A model generated the notes under the pieces. The model was not told where the DNA came from. It saw only the letters and a list, made by a program, of their open reading frames with translations, and made no database searches. From the NCBI GenBank assembly GCA_963746175.1, contig CAVVAH010000004.1, positions 1,054,001 through 1,118,000 on the forward strand: a DNA stretch of 64,000 nt. The letters are read 5' to 3'. Source of the DNA: CAVVAH01 sp963746175 (GTDB taxonomy: Bacteria; Actinomycetota; Actinomycetes; JACCUZ01). Below are positions 8,037 through 16,854 of the stretch, piece after piece (the first letter of the stretch is position 1; the number at the start of each line of letters is the position of its first letter). The position numbers and the translations under genes are program-made.

Positions 8037-9467
8037 CTAGTGCTCCTTCTTCTTCTTGCCCGCGCCCCGGCCGGGCTTGTCGGGCTTGTCCGGCTTGGGT
8101 GCCGGCGCAGCGACGACCTCGATCGTGACCCGGCTGCCGGCGGCGAGCGTGCCCGTCGGGCTCACGTCCTTCACGGTACCGACCTCCCCGCCCCGCTCCG
8201 ACGAGGTGACCGCGACGGTGAGCCCGAGTCCCTCGAGGTCGGTGCGTACCTCGGCTTCCGGCCGCTTCAGGTAGTCGGCCGCCACCACCTCGACGGTGGC
8301 AGGTGCGGTGCTGTCCTGTGCCGACGACGAGGCAACGGGGGTCCTGGTCGAGACGTCGCCTGAGTTGTCACCCGAGCAGGCCCGCACGACGAGCAGCAGC
8401 ACGAGCGCGCCGGCGACCAGGGCGACGGCGTACGGCACCCAGTGCGCCAGCGACGACGGGTCGGGCAGGCGGAAGCCCGGGTCGGTGTCGGTGTTCGCAC
8501 GGGGGGCGACGACGGTCGTCTGCTCGGCGTCGTACGGCGGATCGGTCGAGGGACCCTCGTCCTCGTAGGCCGCGCCGACGAGCGGCATCGTCCGGGTCGG
8601 CGCGGGTGGAGCCGGCCGGCTGGGCGCCGAGGCCACGACCGCCCGCAGCGCCAGCGCGTCGGCGCCCAGCTCACCGGCACTGGCCGGTCGCGCGGCCGGG
8701 TCCTTGGCGAGCATCCGCATCACCAGCTCGCGCACCGGGTCGGGCAGGTCCGCGGGCAGGGCCGGCGGCTCCTGGCTCACCTGGGCCAGCGCGACGCTCA
8801 CCGGGGTGTCGCCGTCGAACGGACGCCGGCCGGTCAGGCACTCGTAGGCCACGATGCCGAGCGAGTAGACGTCGCTCGCCGGAGTGACCGGTCGCCCGGA
8901 CGCCTGCTCCGGCGAGATGTAGTACGCCGTCCCCATGATGGCGCCGGTCCGCGTCAGCGGCACGGCGTTGGTGGCGCGCGCGATGCCGAAGTCGGTGACC
9001 TTCACGGCACCGTCCGGGGTCACGAGGATGTTGCCCGGCTTGACGTCGCGGTGGATCACGCCGGCGTCGTGCGCGGCCTGCAGCCCGAGCGCGGCCTGGC
9101 CGACGACGTCCAGCGTCCGCTCCGGCGAGAGCGTCCCCTCGCGCGACACGATCGTCGACAGCGGCTCGCCGGGGACGTGCTCCATGACGAGGTACGGCGA
9201 CCCGCCTTCCTCGTCAGTGCCCTCGCCGAAGTCGTAGACCATCGCGATACCGGGGTGCGACAGCCCCGCGGTGTGCCGCGCCTCGTTGCGGAAGCGGGCG
9301 AGGAACGTCGAGTCGTCGGCGTACTCGCGGCGCAGCAGCTTCACGGCCACGGTCCGCCCGAGCACGGTGTCCTCGGCCTGCCACACCTCGCCCATCCCGC
9401 CACCGGCGATCCGCTCCGTCAGCCGGTAGCGCCCGCCGAGCACCTGATCGGTGCCAGGTGCCGTCAC
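8037..9467 (-). CDS. pknA: Serine/threonine protein kinase PknA-like with one C-terminal PASTA-like domain
   Basis: 476 residues. Kinase domain at 13-275: AGGGMGEV loop, K43, HRDVKPGN with D140, DFG at 158-160, activation-loop T171 and T173. A Pro-rich linker, a transmembrane helix (about 365-388) and then a single PASTA-like repeat follow, ending in a Lys-rich tail (KKKKEH). It acts with PknB on division and wall-synthesis proteins. The GTG overlaps the pbpA stop (GTGA). Mycobacterial PknA lacks an extracellular PASTA, so the single repeat is a local feature. Confidence 0.93.
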   Translation of the reverse strand: MTAPGTDQVLGGRYRLTERIAGGGMGEVWQAEDTVLGRTVAVKLLRREYADDSTFLARFRNEARHTAGLSHPGIAMVYDFGEGTDEEGGSPYLVMEHVPGEPLSTIVSREGTLSPERTLDVVGQAALGLQAAHDAGVIHRDVKPGNILVTPDGAVKVTDFGIARATNAVPLTRTGAIMGTAYYISPEQASGRPVTPASDVYSLGIVAYECLTGRRPFDGDTPVSVALAQVSQEPPALPADLPDPVRELVMRMLAKDPAARPASAGELGADALALRAVVASAPSRPAPPAPTRTMPLVGAAYEDEGPSTDPPYDAEQTTVVAPRANTDTDPGFRLPDPSSLAHWVPYAVALVAGALVLLLVVRACSGDNSGDVSTRTPVASSSAQDSTAPATVEVVAADYLKRPEAEVRTDLEGLGLTVAVTSSERGGEVGTVKDVSPTGTLAAGSRVTIEVVAAPAPKPDKPDKPGRGAGKKKKEH

Positions 9468-10918
9468 TTCTTCAGCACCGCCCGCATCACAGCCTGGGCG
9501 ATGGGTGCCGCCAGCCCGTTGCCGCTGATCTCCGGCTGGTCGGCGCCGTCCTCGACGATGACCGCGACAGCGACCTTCGGCTCGGTGTCGGCCGGCGCGA
9601 AGGACACGAACCACGCGTGCGGGGTGCGCCCGCCGCCCTGCTGGGCGGTGCCGGTCTTGCCGGCCACCGGAACGCCGGGGATCTGGCCGTTGGTGCCCGT
9701 GCCTTCCTCGACGACCTTCGTCATCATCGTGGTGAGCGAGGACGCGGTCTGCGGGCTGATCGCCTCGCCGAGGGAGCGCGGCTTGTGGGTGTCCAGCACC
9801 TCGAGCTTCGGCCCGCGCACCTGCTGCACGAGGTACGGCTCCATGACGACGCCACGGTTGGCGATCGCGGCAGCGACCATCGCCATCTGCAGCGGCGTGG
9901 CCCGGACGTCGAACTGGCCGATGGCCGACTGCGCGGTCTGCGGCGGGTTGAGGTTCTCCGGGAAGTGGCTCGCGACGCTGCGCATCGGCACCTCGTACGC
10001 GCTGCCGAAGCCGAACTTCGTGGCCTGCTCGCGCAGGGCGGCGTCGCCGAGGTCGAGCCCGACCGCGCCGAACGCCACGTTGCAGGAGTTCTCCAGAGCG
10101 ACGGTCAACGTCGCCTCGCCGCTGGTGCACGGCCCGCCGTTCTCGTTCGGCAGCGTGGCGGTCGTCTGCGGCAGCTTGAGCACCGCGGAGTTGTCGACCG
10201 TGCTGTCCGGCGTGTACCGCCCGCTCTCGAGAGCAGCGGCCGCGGTCACCAGCTTGAACGTCGACCCGGGCGGATAGGTCTCGCGCAGGGTGCGGTTGAG
10301 CATCGGCCGCGACTTCTGGGACGACAGCCGGTTGTAGGCCGCGCGCACGCTCGCCGTGTCGTGCCCGGAGATGAGGTTCGGGTCGTACGACGGCGTGCTG
10401 ACCATCGCGAGGATCGCGCCCGTCGTCGGGTCCAGCGCGACGACGGCGCCGCGGGCGCCGAGCTTCTGCAGCCCGTCGTACGCCGCCTTCTGCGCGTCCG
10501 GGTCGAGGGTGAGCGCGACGCTGCCGCCCTTCGGCGGTGTCTGGGTGAGCAGGTCGATGATCCGGCGGACGAACAGCGAGCTGTCGGTGCCGGCGAGGAC
10601 CGAGTTGGACTGCTGCTCGATCCCGGTGGCGCCGTAGACGAGGGAGTAGAAGCCGGTGGCCGGCGCGTAGAGCTTGGGCTCGGTGTACTTCCGGAGGTAC
10701 TTCAGGCGGTCGTCGGTCTCGATGCTGCGGGCGACCTGCTTGCCGCCGACCACGATCGGCCCGCGCTGCCGCGAGTACTCCTCGGCGATCAGCCGGGGGT
10801 TGTGGCTGTTCTCGTGCAGCGAGCTCGCCTTGACCACCTGCAGGTAGTTGGCGTTGAGCAGCAGCAGCCCGAACAGCAGCATCACCGCGACCGAGAGCCG
10901 ACGCAGAGGTGTGTTCAT
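9464..10918 (-). CDS. pbpA: Class B penicillin-binding protein PbpA (peptidoglycan transpeptidase)
   Basis: 484 residues with an N-terminal transmembrane helix (about 8-26), a short dimerisation region and a transpeptidase domain. Active-site motifs: S219-T-F-K in YPPGSTFKLVT, the SxN motif in ENSCN, and KTGT in VAGKTGTAQ. It crosslinks stem peptides in partnership with the SEDS glycosyltransferase encoded just upstream. Its ATG overlaps the rodA stop (ATGA), which would keep the PBP-SEDS pair stoichiometric. The length matches mycobacterial PbpA (491 residues). Confidence 0.95.
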   Translation of the reverse strand: MNTPLRRLSVAVMLLFGLLLLNANYLQVVKASSLHENSHNPRLIAEEYSRQRGPIVVGGKQVARSIETDDRLKYLRKYTEPKLYAPATGFYSLVYGATGIEQQSNSVLAGTDSSLFVRRIIDLLTQTPPKGGSVALTLDPDAQKAAYDGLQKLGARGAVVALDPTTGAILAMVSTPSYDPNLISGHDTASVRAAYNRLSSQKSRPMLNRTLRETYPPGSTFKLVTAAAALESGRYTPDSTVDNSAVLKLPQTTATLPNENGGPCTSGEATLTVALENSCNVAFGAVGLDLGDAALREQATKFGFGSAYEVPMRSVASHFPENLNPPQTAQSAIGQFDVRATPLQMAMVAAAIANRGVVMEPYLVQQVRGPKLEVLDTHKPRSLGEAISPQTASSLTTMMTKVVEEGTGTNGQIPGVPVAGKTGTAQQGGGRTPHAWFVSFAPADTEPKVAVAVIVEDGADQPEISGNGLAAPIAQAVMRAVLKK

Positions 10919-12315
10919 AGTCGAACCACCTGGGTCTTGGCGTCGGTGAGGGACGGTGCGGGCGGCGGGGCCGGCCGGCGCGCGGCGTCGCTGATCCGCA
11001 GCAACAGTGCGACCAGCGCCCAGTTGGCGACGAGGGACGAGCCGCCGTAGGAGAGGAACGGCATCGTGAGACCCGTCAGCGGGATCAGCCGCGTGACGCC
11101 GCCGACGACGACGAAGACCTGCAGCGCGACGCTGAACGCGAGGCCGGCCGCGAGCAGCTTGCCGAAGGAGTCCCGCACCGCGATCGCGGTGCGCAGGCCG
11201 CGCTGCACGAGGACCGCGTAGAGCACGAGGATCGCCATGATGCCGGTCAGGCCGAGCTCCTCGCCGAACGCGGCGACGATGAAGTCGGTGTTCGCGTACG
11301 GCACGATCTCGGGCCGGCCCTGGCCGAGGCCCTTGCCGAGCAGGCCGCCGGATCCCATGCCGAACAGGCCCTGCACCAGCTGGTAGCTGTCGTTGTCGAT
11401 GTTGCCGGGCGCGAAGGCGTGCAGCCAGATGTCGACCCGCTCCTGCACGTGCCCGAAGAGCGACCACGCCGCGAACGAGCCGAACAGGAACAGCAGGACA
11501 CCGATGAGCAGCCAGGACAACCGCTCGGTGGCGACGTAGAGCAGGGCGACGAAGACGCCGAAGAACAGCAGCGACGTGCCGAGGTCGCGCTCGAAGATGA
11601 GCACCGCGAGGCTGGCGGCCCAAGCCACGATCACCGGCCCGAGGTCACGGGCTCGCGGCAGGTCGATGCCGGCGACCCGCCGGCTGGCGAGCGCGAGCAC
11701 GTCGCGCTTCACGACCAGGTAGCCGGCGAAGAAGACGAGCAGCACCAGCTTGGCGAGCTCGCCGGGCTGGAACGAGAAGCCGGCGAGCCGGATCCAGATC
11801 CGCGCGCCGTTGATGGTGGTGCCGATGAGCGGCAGCAGTGGGAGCAGCAGCAGGATCAGACCGATGAGCATCGCGGTGTAGGTGAACCGCTGCAGGATGC
11901 GGTGGTCGCGCACGAGCAGCAGCACGACGACGAACAGGATGATGCCGACCGCGGTCCAGGTGAGCTGCGCGGGCGCCGCGGCCGACGGGGCGTCCCGGCC
12001 GAACTGCTCGGCACGGTCGGCGTAGGCCAGGTCGAGCCGGTGGATCATCGCCAGCCCGAGGCCGTTGATGGTGGTGACGACGGGGAGCAGGACCGGGTCG
12101 GCGTCGCGTGCGAAGCGGCGCAGCACCACGTGCGCGCCGACGAAGAGCAGCCCGAGGCCGCCGCCATAGCCCAGCATGCCGGCGGGCAGCGCTCCGTCGT
12201 GGGCGAGCCCGACCGAGGCGTACGCCGCCATCGAGATCGCGAGCGAGAACGCGAGCAGGACGAGCTCGGTGGTGCGCGGGTTGCGCACCCGCGGTCCGGT
12301 GCGGGCGGCGCTCAC
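10915..12315 (-). CDS. rodA: SEDS family peptidoglycan glycosyltransferase (RodA/FtsW type)
   Basis: 466 residues with about 12 hydrophobic helices. SEDS signatures include the loop around FQPGELAK and the C-terminal LPLTGLTMPFLSYGGSS-type block. SEDS proteins polymerise lipid II into glycan strands. I chose the GTG at 12315, which overlaps the pstP stop (GTGA); upstream codons in the same frame lie inside pstP. The partner PBP follows immediately. RodA rather than FtsW is inferred from the conserved pstP-rodA-pbpA order. Confidence 0.94.
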   Translation of the reverse strand: MSAARTGPRVRNPRTTELVLLAFSLAISMAAYASVGLAHDGALPAGMLGYGGGLGLLFVGAHVVLRRFARDADPVLLPVVTTINGLGLAMIHRLDLAYADRAEQFGRDAPSAAAPAQLTWTAVGIILFVVVLLLVRDHRILQRFTYTAMLIGLILLLLPLLPLIGTTINGARIWIRLAGFSFQPGELAKLVLLVFFAGYLVVKRDVLALASRRVAGIDLPRARDLGPVIVAWAASLAVLIFERDLGTSLLFFGVFVALLYVATERLSWLLIGVLLFLFGSFAAWSLFGHVQERVDIWLHAFAPGNIDNDSYQLVQGLFGMGSGGLLGKGLGQGRPEIVPYANTDFIVAAFGEELGLTGIMAILVLYAVLVQRGLRTAIAVRDSFGKLLAAGLAFSVALQVFVVVGGVTRLIPLTGLTMPFLSYGGSSLVANWALVALLLRISDAARRPAPPPAPSLTDAKTQVVRL

Positions 12316-13712
12316 GGCTGCGTCCCGCAGTCGTTGGCGTCGATGACCGTCCCGTCGCTGATCGTGGTGCTCGTCGCCGGTGTCGGAGTCGGCGACGGGG
12401 ACGCCGCAGCGGAGGCGGTGCCGGACGGCGCCGGGGTCGTGCCGGCACTGCTGCTCGGCGACGGGCTGGGCGAGGGACTGGCTGACGGGCTGGGTGACGG
12501 GGTGGCGGTGGCCAGCGCCCGGCACGCGTCGGCCTGCTCCTTGAGCTGGGCCACCAACCGCTCGGCGTCGGGCAGGCCGTCGGTGGCGATGTCGGCGCGG
12601 ACCTGCTCCTGCTGGTACGTGGGGAGGTCGCGCAGCGCGATCTCCTCGTCGCGGTAGAGGGTCGAGGTGCGGACCGGCCCGACGTCCTGGGTGAGCCCGC
12701 GGAAGATCGCGACGTTGCTGCCCTGCGCTCCGACGTAGTACTGGGTCCGCGACCAGCGGTACGCGCCGTACGCCCCACCCGCGATCAGCAGCACGACCAG
12801 GAGCACGAGGGCGAACCGGCGTACGTGGTGCGGCCCGTCGAGGTCGTCGTATTCGGCGTCGTCGCCGGACTCCTCGGGAGTGGGTCGCAGCGCAGCAGCC
12901 TTGGCCGCCGGGGTGTCGCGACGCTCGTGCTTCACCGCGCCCTCGGCGGCCGCGCCGACCGTGACGGGCACCGCGGACGGCGGTTTGGTCTCGACCTCGA
13001 CGACGTCGGCGACGATGGCGGTGATGTTGTCCGGGCCACCGCCCTTGAGGGCGAGCTCGACGAGCCGCTCGACGGCGACGTCGGTGCTCGCTTCCTCGGC
13101 GAGGGTGTCGCGGAGGGTCTCCTCGCTGACCACCCCGGACAGGCCGTCGCTGCAGAGCAGGTAGCGGTCGCCCGGCCGGGTCTCGCGCACCGACAGGTCG
13201 AGCTCGATGTCCTCGCGACCGTCCAGGGCGTTGGTGATGACGTTGCGCTGCGGGTGGTGGTCGGCCTCCTCGGCCGTGATGCGGCCCTCGTCCAGCAGGC
13301 TCTGGACGAACGTGTGGTCCTTGGTGATCTGCTGCAGCTTGCCGTCGCGCAGCAGGTAGCCGCGCGAGTCGCCGACGTGCACCAGGCCGAACCGGCCGCC
13401 GGCCCGCAGCAACGCGGTCACCGTCGTGCCCATGCCCGCCAGCTCGGGGTCCCCACTCACCATGTCGCGCAGGTGGGAGTTGGCGGTGTGCACGGCCGTG
13501 GAGAGGGTCTCGAGCAGGTCGCCACCCGGCGAGTCCTCGTCGAGGCCGGCGAGCACGCCGACCGCGACGGCGGACGCGACCTCGCCGGCCGCGTGGCCGC
13601 CGACGCCGTCGGCGATGACGAGCAGCCGCGGACCGGCGTACCCGGAGTCCTCGTTGATCTCCCGGAGGAGGCCGACGTCGGAACGTGCGGAGTAGCGCAG
13701 AGCGAGCGCCAT
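12312..13712 (-). CDS. pstP: PP2C-type serine/threonine phosphatase PstP
   Basis: 466 residues. PP2C domain at about 1-240 with metal-binding acidic residues in NEDS, ADGVGGH, GDSRGYLLRDG and GGPDNIT. A charged linker, a transmembrane helix near residue 300, an extracellular segment, and a long Ser/Pro/Thr/Ala low-complexity tail follow. It reverses phosphorylation by PknA/PknB. The gene lies between FHA genes and rodA in the standard order. The low-complexity tail is encoded at about 12360-12510, where the DNA contains near-tandem repeats. Confidence 0.95.
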   Translation of the reverse strand: MALALRYSARSDVGLLREINEDSGYAGPRLLVIADGVGGHAAGEVASAVAVGVLAGLDEDSPGGDLLETLSTAVHTANSHLRDMVSGDPELAGMGTTVTALLRAGGRFGLVHVGDSRGYLLRDGKLQQITKDHTFVQSLLDEGRITAEEADHHPQRNVITNALDGREDIELDLSVRETRPGDRYLLCSDGLSGVVSEETLRDTLAEEASTDVAVERLVELALKGGGPDNITAIVADVVEVETKPPSAVPVTVGAAAEGAVKHERRDTPAAKAAALRPTPEESGDDAEYDDLDGPHHVRRFALVLLVVLLIAGGAYGAYRWSRTQYYVGAQGSNVAIFRGLTQDVGPVRTSTLYRDEEIALRDLPTYQQEQVRADIATDGLPDAERLVAQLKEQADACRALATATPSPSPSASPSPSPSPSSSAGTTPAPSGTASAAASPSPTPTPATSTTISDGTVIDANDCGTQP

Positions 13713-13725
13713 CGGCGTCGACCCG

Positions 13726-14229
13726 CTACTTCCGGAGCTCGACGACGGTCTTGCCGATGCGGATCGGCACCCCGATCTTCACCAGCGTGGCGCTGGTGAC
13801 CTTGGTGCGGTCGATGTACGTGCCGTTGGTCGAACCCATGTCCTCGACCAGCCACTGGCCCTCGCGCGGGAAGAACCGGGCGTGCCGGCTCGAGACGTAG
13901 TCGTCGTCGAGGACGATCGTCGAGTCCTGCGACCGGCCGAGCGTGACCGGGGAGTCGCCCAGCCGGACGGTGGTGCCGGACAGGGCGCCCTGCGTCACGA
14001 CCAGCGTGCTCGGCACGCCACGCCTGCCCTTGGCCGGCTTCGGCGCGCGCTCGGCGCGGGCCGGGGCCGGCGGCGGCGTCGCCGGGCGCCGGCTCGTGGA
14101 CCGCTGCGCCACCCGGCGGCCGAACAGGTCCGACCGCATCACCGACACGGCGGTGAGGACGAACAACCAGAGCACGGCGAGGAAGCCGAGCTTGATGATC
14201 GTGAGCGTGAGCTCGCTCATCTCGCTCAC
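13726..14229 (-). CDS. fhaB: FHA domain protein FhaB (FipA-like)
   Basis: About 167 residues. An N-terminal hydrophobic helix, a basic Pro/Arg linker and a C-terminal FHA domain with GRSQDSTIVLDDDYVSSRHARF and GSTNGTYID, the phosphothreonine-binding core. FhaB-type proteins recruit division proteins phosphorylated by PknA/PknB. The GTG at 14229 is preferred because GAGGTGA lies 7 bases upstream; an ATG at 14220 is an alternative. It starts 7 bases after fhaA and ends 13 bases before pstP. Confidence 0.92.
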   Translation of the reverse strand: MSEMSELTLTIIKLGFLAVLWLFVLTAVSVMRSDLFGRRVAQRSTSRRPATPPPAPARAERAPKPAKGRRGVPSTLVVTQGALSGTTVRLGDSPVTLGRSQDSTIVLDDDYVSSRHARFFPREGQWLVEDMGSTNGTYIDRTKVTSATLVKIGVPIRIGKTVVELRK

Positions 14230-14236
14230 CGCGCGG

Positions 14237-14941
14237 TCACCTCGCACCCTGGTGGAAGGTGAGCGTGGTGCTGCCGAGCCGCACCTCGGCGCCGTCGCGC
14301 AGCCGCTCCTGGTCGACCCGGCGCCCGTCGATCACGACGCCGTTGGTCGACCCGAGGTCGACGATGGTCACGTCGCCGCCCGAGCGCCGCAGCTCGGCGT
14401 GGTTGCGGGAGATCCCGGGGTCGTCGATGCGCAAGTCGGTCTCGGACCCCCGGCCGATCCGGGTCACCGGGCGGCTCAGGGCGTAGGTCGTGCTGCCCAC
14501 CTCGACCCAGGGGAGCGCCGTGCCGCTGCCGGCGGCCGGGACCGAGGTGGCCGACTCGTTGGCGGTGGCCCCGGCGACGGCCGCGCTGCGCACCTGGAAG
14601 CGGCCGGTCGGCAGCTCGTCGTCGCGCTCGAAGTCGACCGTGACGGGTCCGATGAAGGCGTAGCCCTGCTCGTCGGCGTGCTCGCGGACCATCGCGGCGA
14701 GCTCGGAGCCCAGGGCCTCGGCGTAGACGCTGAGCCGCTCGTGGTCGCTCTCGCCGAGCGCCACCGTGAAGGCGTTGGGGACCATGGTCCGGCCGCGGGC
14801 GACGATGGCCGCGCGGTCGTCGCACTCGCGCTGGAGCGCGCTGGCGATCTCCACCGGCTGCACCTCGGCCTTGAAGGCCCGCGCGAACGGCCGGTTGACC
14901 ATCTCCTCGATGCGTCGCTCGAAGCGTTGCAGGACGCCCAT
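14237..14941 (-). CDS. fhaA: FHA domain protein FhaA with DUF3662
   Basis: 234 residues. The DUF3662 domain occupies about 1-125 (MGVLQRFERRIEEMV opening), then a low-complexity linker, then an FHA domain (about 155-230) with GRGSETDLRIDDPGISRNHAEL and GSTNG. Mycobacterial FhaA binds phosphorylated MviN and PknB and restrains peptidoglycan synthesis; this protein is shorter than the 527-residue M. tuberculosis one because the linker is reduced. It is first in the leftward operon, with a very strong GAGGAGGTGA ribosome-binding site just upstream of the ATG. Confidence 0.94.
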   Translation of the reverse strand: MGVLQRFERRIEEMVNRPFARAFKAEVQPVEIASALQRECDDRAAIVARGRTMVPNAFTVALGESDHERLSVYAEALGSELAAMVREHADEQGYAFIGPVTVDFERDDELPTGRFQVRSAAVAGATANESATSVPAAGSGTALPWVEVGSTTYALSRPVTRIGRGSETDLRIDDPGISRNHAELRRSGGDVTIVDLGSTNGVVIDGRRVDQERLRDGAEVRLGSTTLTFHQGAR

Positions 14942-15067
14942 CGGATCAGGTCACCTCCTCGGGGCGGGCCTGCCGGCGCGCGCGGGGCGATCCGGGGCGG
15001 GGGTCGGGAGCGGGCTGGTCTGGGACGGTCGGTCTGGTCGTGGCAGTCGGCTGGGCCCGGCCACGTG

Positions 15068-15073
15068 ATCGTA
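15068..15073 (-). promoter_or_regulatory. Possible -10 element for the fhaA-pknB operon
   Basis: On the minus strand TACGAT lies about 127 bases upstream of the fhaA ATG, within the only non-coding stretch ahead of this seven-gene operon. No convincing -35 hexamer is visible, so this is a weak call. Confidence 0.3.
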
Positions 15074-15213
15074 GCCGGGCCCGTTGTCGCCCCCTCTTCC
15101 CCAGGGCGGCCACCGCTAGTCCCACCCGCACCCGCGCACGAGGGATCATGACCGCGGCCGAGCGTGAACGGGGTCCGGCCAGGCGGGCCTCCCCTGTTAT
15201 CCTTCCGGGGCTC

Positions 15214-15297
15214 GCGCGAGTGGCGGAATAGGCAGACGCGCACGGTTCAGGTCCGTGTGTCCGAAAGGACGTGGGGGTTCAACTCCCCCCTCGCGCA
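15214..15297 (+). tRNA. tRNA-Leu (anticodon CAG)
   Basis: The 7-bp acceptor stem GCGCGAG (15214-15220) pairs with CTCGCGC (15290-15296), with discriminator A at 15297. The anticodon arm ACGG-TTCAGGT-CCGT gives anticodon CAG, a long variable arm (TGTCCGAAAGGACG) marks a class II tRNA, and the T arm is GGGGG-TTCAACT-CCCCC. CCA is not encoded. A tRNA-Leu beside fhaA is conserved in many actinobacteria. A TGTTAT -10-like hexamer lies at 15195-15200. Confidence 0.96.
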
Positions 15298-15456
15298 CCC
15301 CCGGCGACCAGGCGCTGGACCCCCTCGGTCCGGCGCCTGTCGCGTTCCCTGACGCGAGCGGACCGGCTCCGCGCGGCGTGTTGCCCGGTGCCACCGGTCC
15401 ACGTCCCGCTCCCGTGCCGGCTCAGGGGTGCTGCGGCCCGGCCGAAACAGACTCCG

Positions 15457-15810
15457 TCACTCGGCGCCGGGCGGAGCCGTCTGGACGGCGTCCGCCGCCA
15501 GTCCCTCGACCAGGGCGGTCACCAGGGCCGGGACGTCACCGCGCTCGACCCGCATGGTCGCGACGCAGGAGCCGTCCCGCCACACGCTGAGGACGACGAC
15601 GCCCGCCTCGTCGTGCCAGGTGACCCGCATCCACCGGTGCTCGCCCCGCGCGTCGTGGACGACCGCCCCGCCGGTGGGCAGCGCGAGGACGCGTCCCTGC
15701 CCGGCTCGTGCGGCGGCCACGAGGTCATCATGCGACGGCGAGCCGCCGCGCGGAAGGCCCCGGACGGGGCCGAAATCGCTGGATCGGATGTCTGCTGTGG
15801 CGATGTCCAC
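15457..15810 (-). CDS. Small conserved-looking hypothetical protein
   Basis: About 117 residues from the GTG at 15810; the start is uncertain and a GTG closer to the core is possible. The core contains a hydrophobic strand pattern (MRVTWHDEAGVVVLSVWRD) followed by a helix (VPALVTALVEGLA), resembling small actinobacterial proteins of unknown function with an MRVTWH...LSLWR pattern. No membrane segment or catalytic motif is seen. It is convergent with tRNA-Leu. The 159 bases between them hold nothing recognisable. Confidence 0.5.
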   Translation of the reverse strand: MDIATADIRSSDFGPVRGLPRGGSPSHDDLVAAARAGQGRVLALPTGGAVVHDARGEHRWMRVTWHDEAGVVVLSVWRDGSCVATMRVERGDVPALVTALVEGLAADAVQTAPPGAE

Positions 15811-16006
15811 GCTTGGGAAGGCATCCGATCTCGCGGAAACGCGCTCGACCCGCCCAGCCGGGGCAAGGCGGCCGCCGTCCTGGCGCCCAGGGCTCAGCCA
15901 CCGCTCCCGGACGTGCAACGGCGCCGGTCGCGGGCCCCTCCTCCCGCGACCGACGCCGTCGATCGTGTGCCGTGCCGCGCCGGCGCTCAGGCCGGCGGCA
16001 GCGGCG

Positions 16007-16747
16007 TCAGAACAGCCGGCCCCAGGTCTTCGGGCCGACGTTCCCGCGGCCGGTCCAGCCCTGGGCGCGCTGGAAGCGGGCCACCGCGCGCCGGGTGTAC
16101 GTGCCGTAGTACCCGGTCTGGCGCAGGCTCAGTCGACCCTGCACCCGCTTCACCGTCGCGCCGGTGCTGCCGTAGCGCAGGGTGTGCGAGAAGGTCGCTG
16201 TCCGGCTCACGGACGTCGTCCGGGTGCTGGTGGTGACGCGCAGCGGGCGGCGGAACACCTCGGCGACCCAGACCCGGCCGTCGACGGTCACCGCGCCGAT
16301 GCCGACCTCGGTGTAGTCCCGGTCGAGGATGTTCGCCTTGTGCGCGGGGCTGTTCATGAACGCCACGTGCACCGTCAGGGCGTCCGGGCCGTAGCCGACG
16401 TTCTCGCCGACCCAGCGCCAGTTCTTGACGTCCGAGGTGAGGTCCGGGTTGTGGTACAGCGTGCTGCGGCCGGCCATCCGCCGGGCCTGCGCGCGGGCCA
16501 CGTCCACCAGCGCGGCGCGCGGGGTCAGCCGGGGGATGCCGCGGCTGGCCCGCTCCTGGTTGAGCTTGGTCGTGAAGCCGTCCTCGACCGAGGTCGCCCC
16601 GGCAGGGGCGGCGGTCGCCGCACCGGTGACCAGCGCCGTGAGGACCACGGCGAGCGCGGTGAGCAGGGCGGCGACGGTCCGGCCAGGACGTGCCGAGCCC
16701 ACCTGCGCGCCCTGGGGCGCGGTCTCGAGCGGGGTGATGAGGGCCAC
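16007..16747 (-). CDS. Secreted CAP-domain protein with C-terminal peptidoglycan-binding domain
   Basis: 246 residues. A long signal peptide (hydrophobic core about 24-44, likely cleavage after an Ala-rich site near 48) precedes a CAP/SCP domain (about 52-165) with the family His in LYHNPDL, GENVGYG and the HKANIL block. Residues about 185-246 form a PG_binding_1 repeat (LRYGSTGATVKRVQ...GYYGTYTRRAVARFQ). Together these suggest an exported wall-associated protein; the CAP activity is unknown. The start is the GTG at 16747. Confidence 0.88.
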   Translation of the reverse strand: MALITPLETAPQGAQVGSARPGRTVAALLTALAVVLTALVTGAATAAPAGATSVEDGFTTKLNQERASRGIPRLTPRAALVDVARAQARRMAGRSTLYHNPDLTSDVKNWRWVGENVGYGPDALTVHVAFMNSPAHKANILDRDYTEVGIGAVTVDGRVWVAEVFRRPLRVTTSTRTTSVSRTATFSHTLRYGSTGATVKRVQGRLSLRQTGYYGTYTRRAVARFQRAQGWTGRGNVGPKTWGRLF

Positions 16748-16842
16748 GTGGTGTCGTCTCCGAGGTGGGGAGTGGTGCCCTGACTACGTCGGCGCCCTTC
16801 GGCCAGGTCATGACTCCGCCGATCGGGTGACGCTCCGTGCGG

Positions 16843-16848
16843 CACACT
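16843..16848 (+). promoter_or_regulatory. Possible -10 for a leaderless Fpg/Nei transcript
   Basis: CACACT ends 6 bases before the GTG at 16855 and no ribosome-binding site precedes that GTG, so transcription may begin at the start codon. The hexamer is a weak match. Confidence 0.3.
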
Positions 16849-16854
16849 TGACAC

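Noticed and set aside
12360..12510. Near-tandem DNA repeats as a CRISPR or minisatellite
   Set aside because: They encode the Ser/Pro low-complexity tail of PstP, with no spacer-repeat structure.
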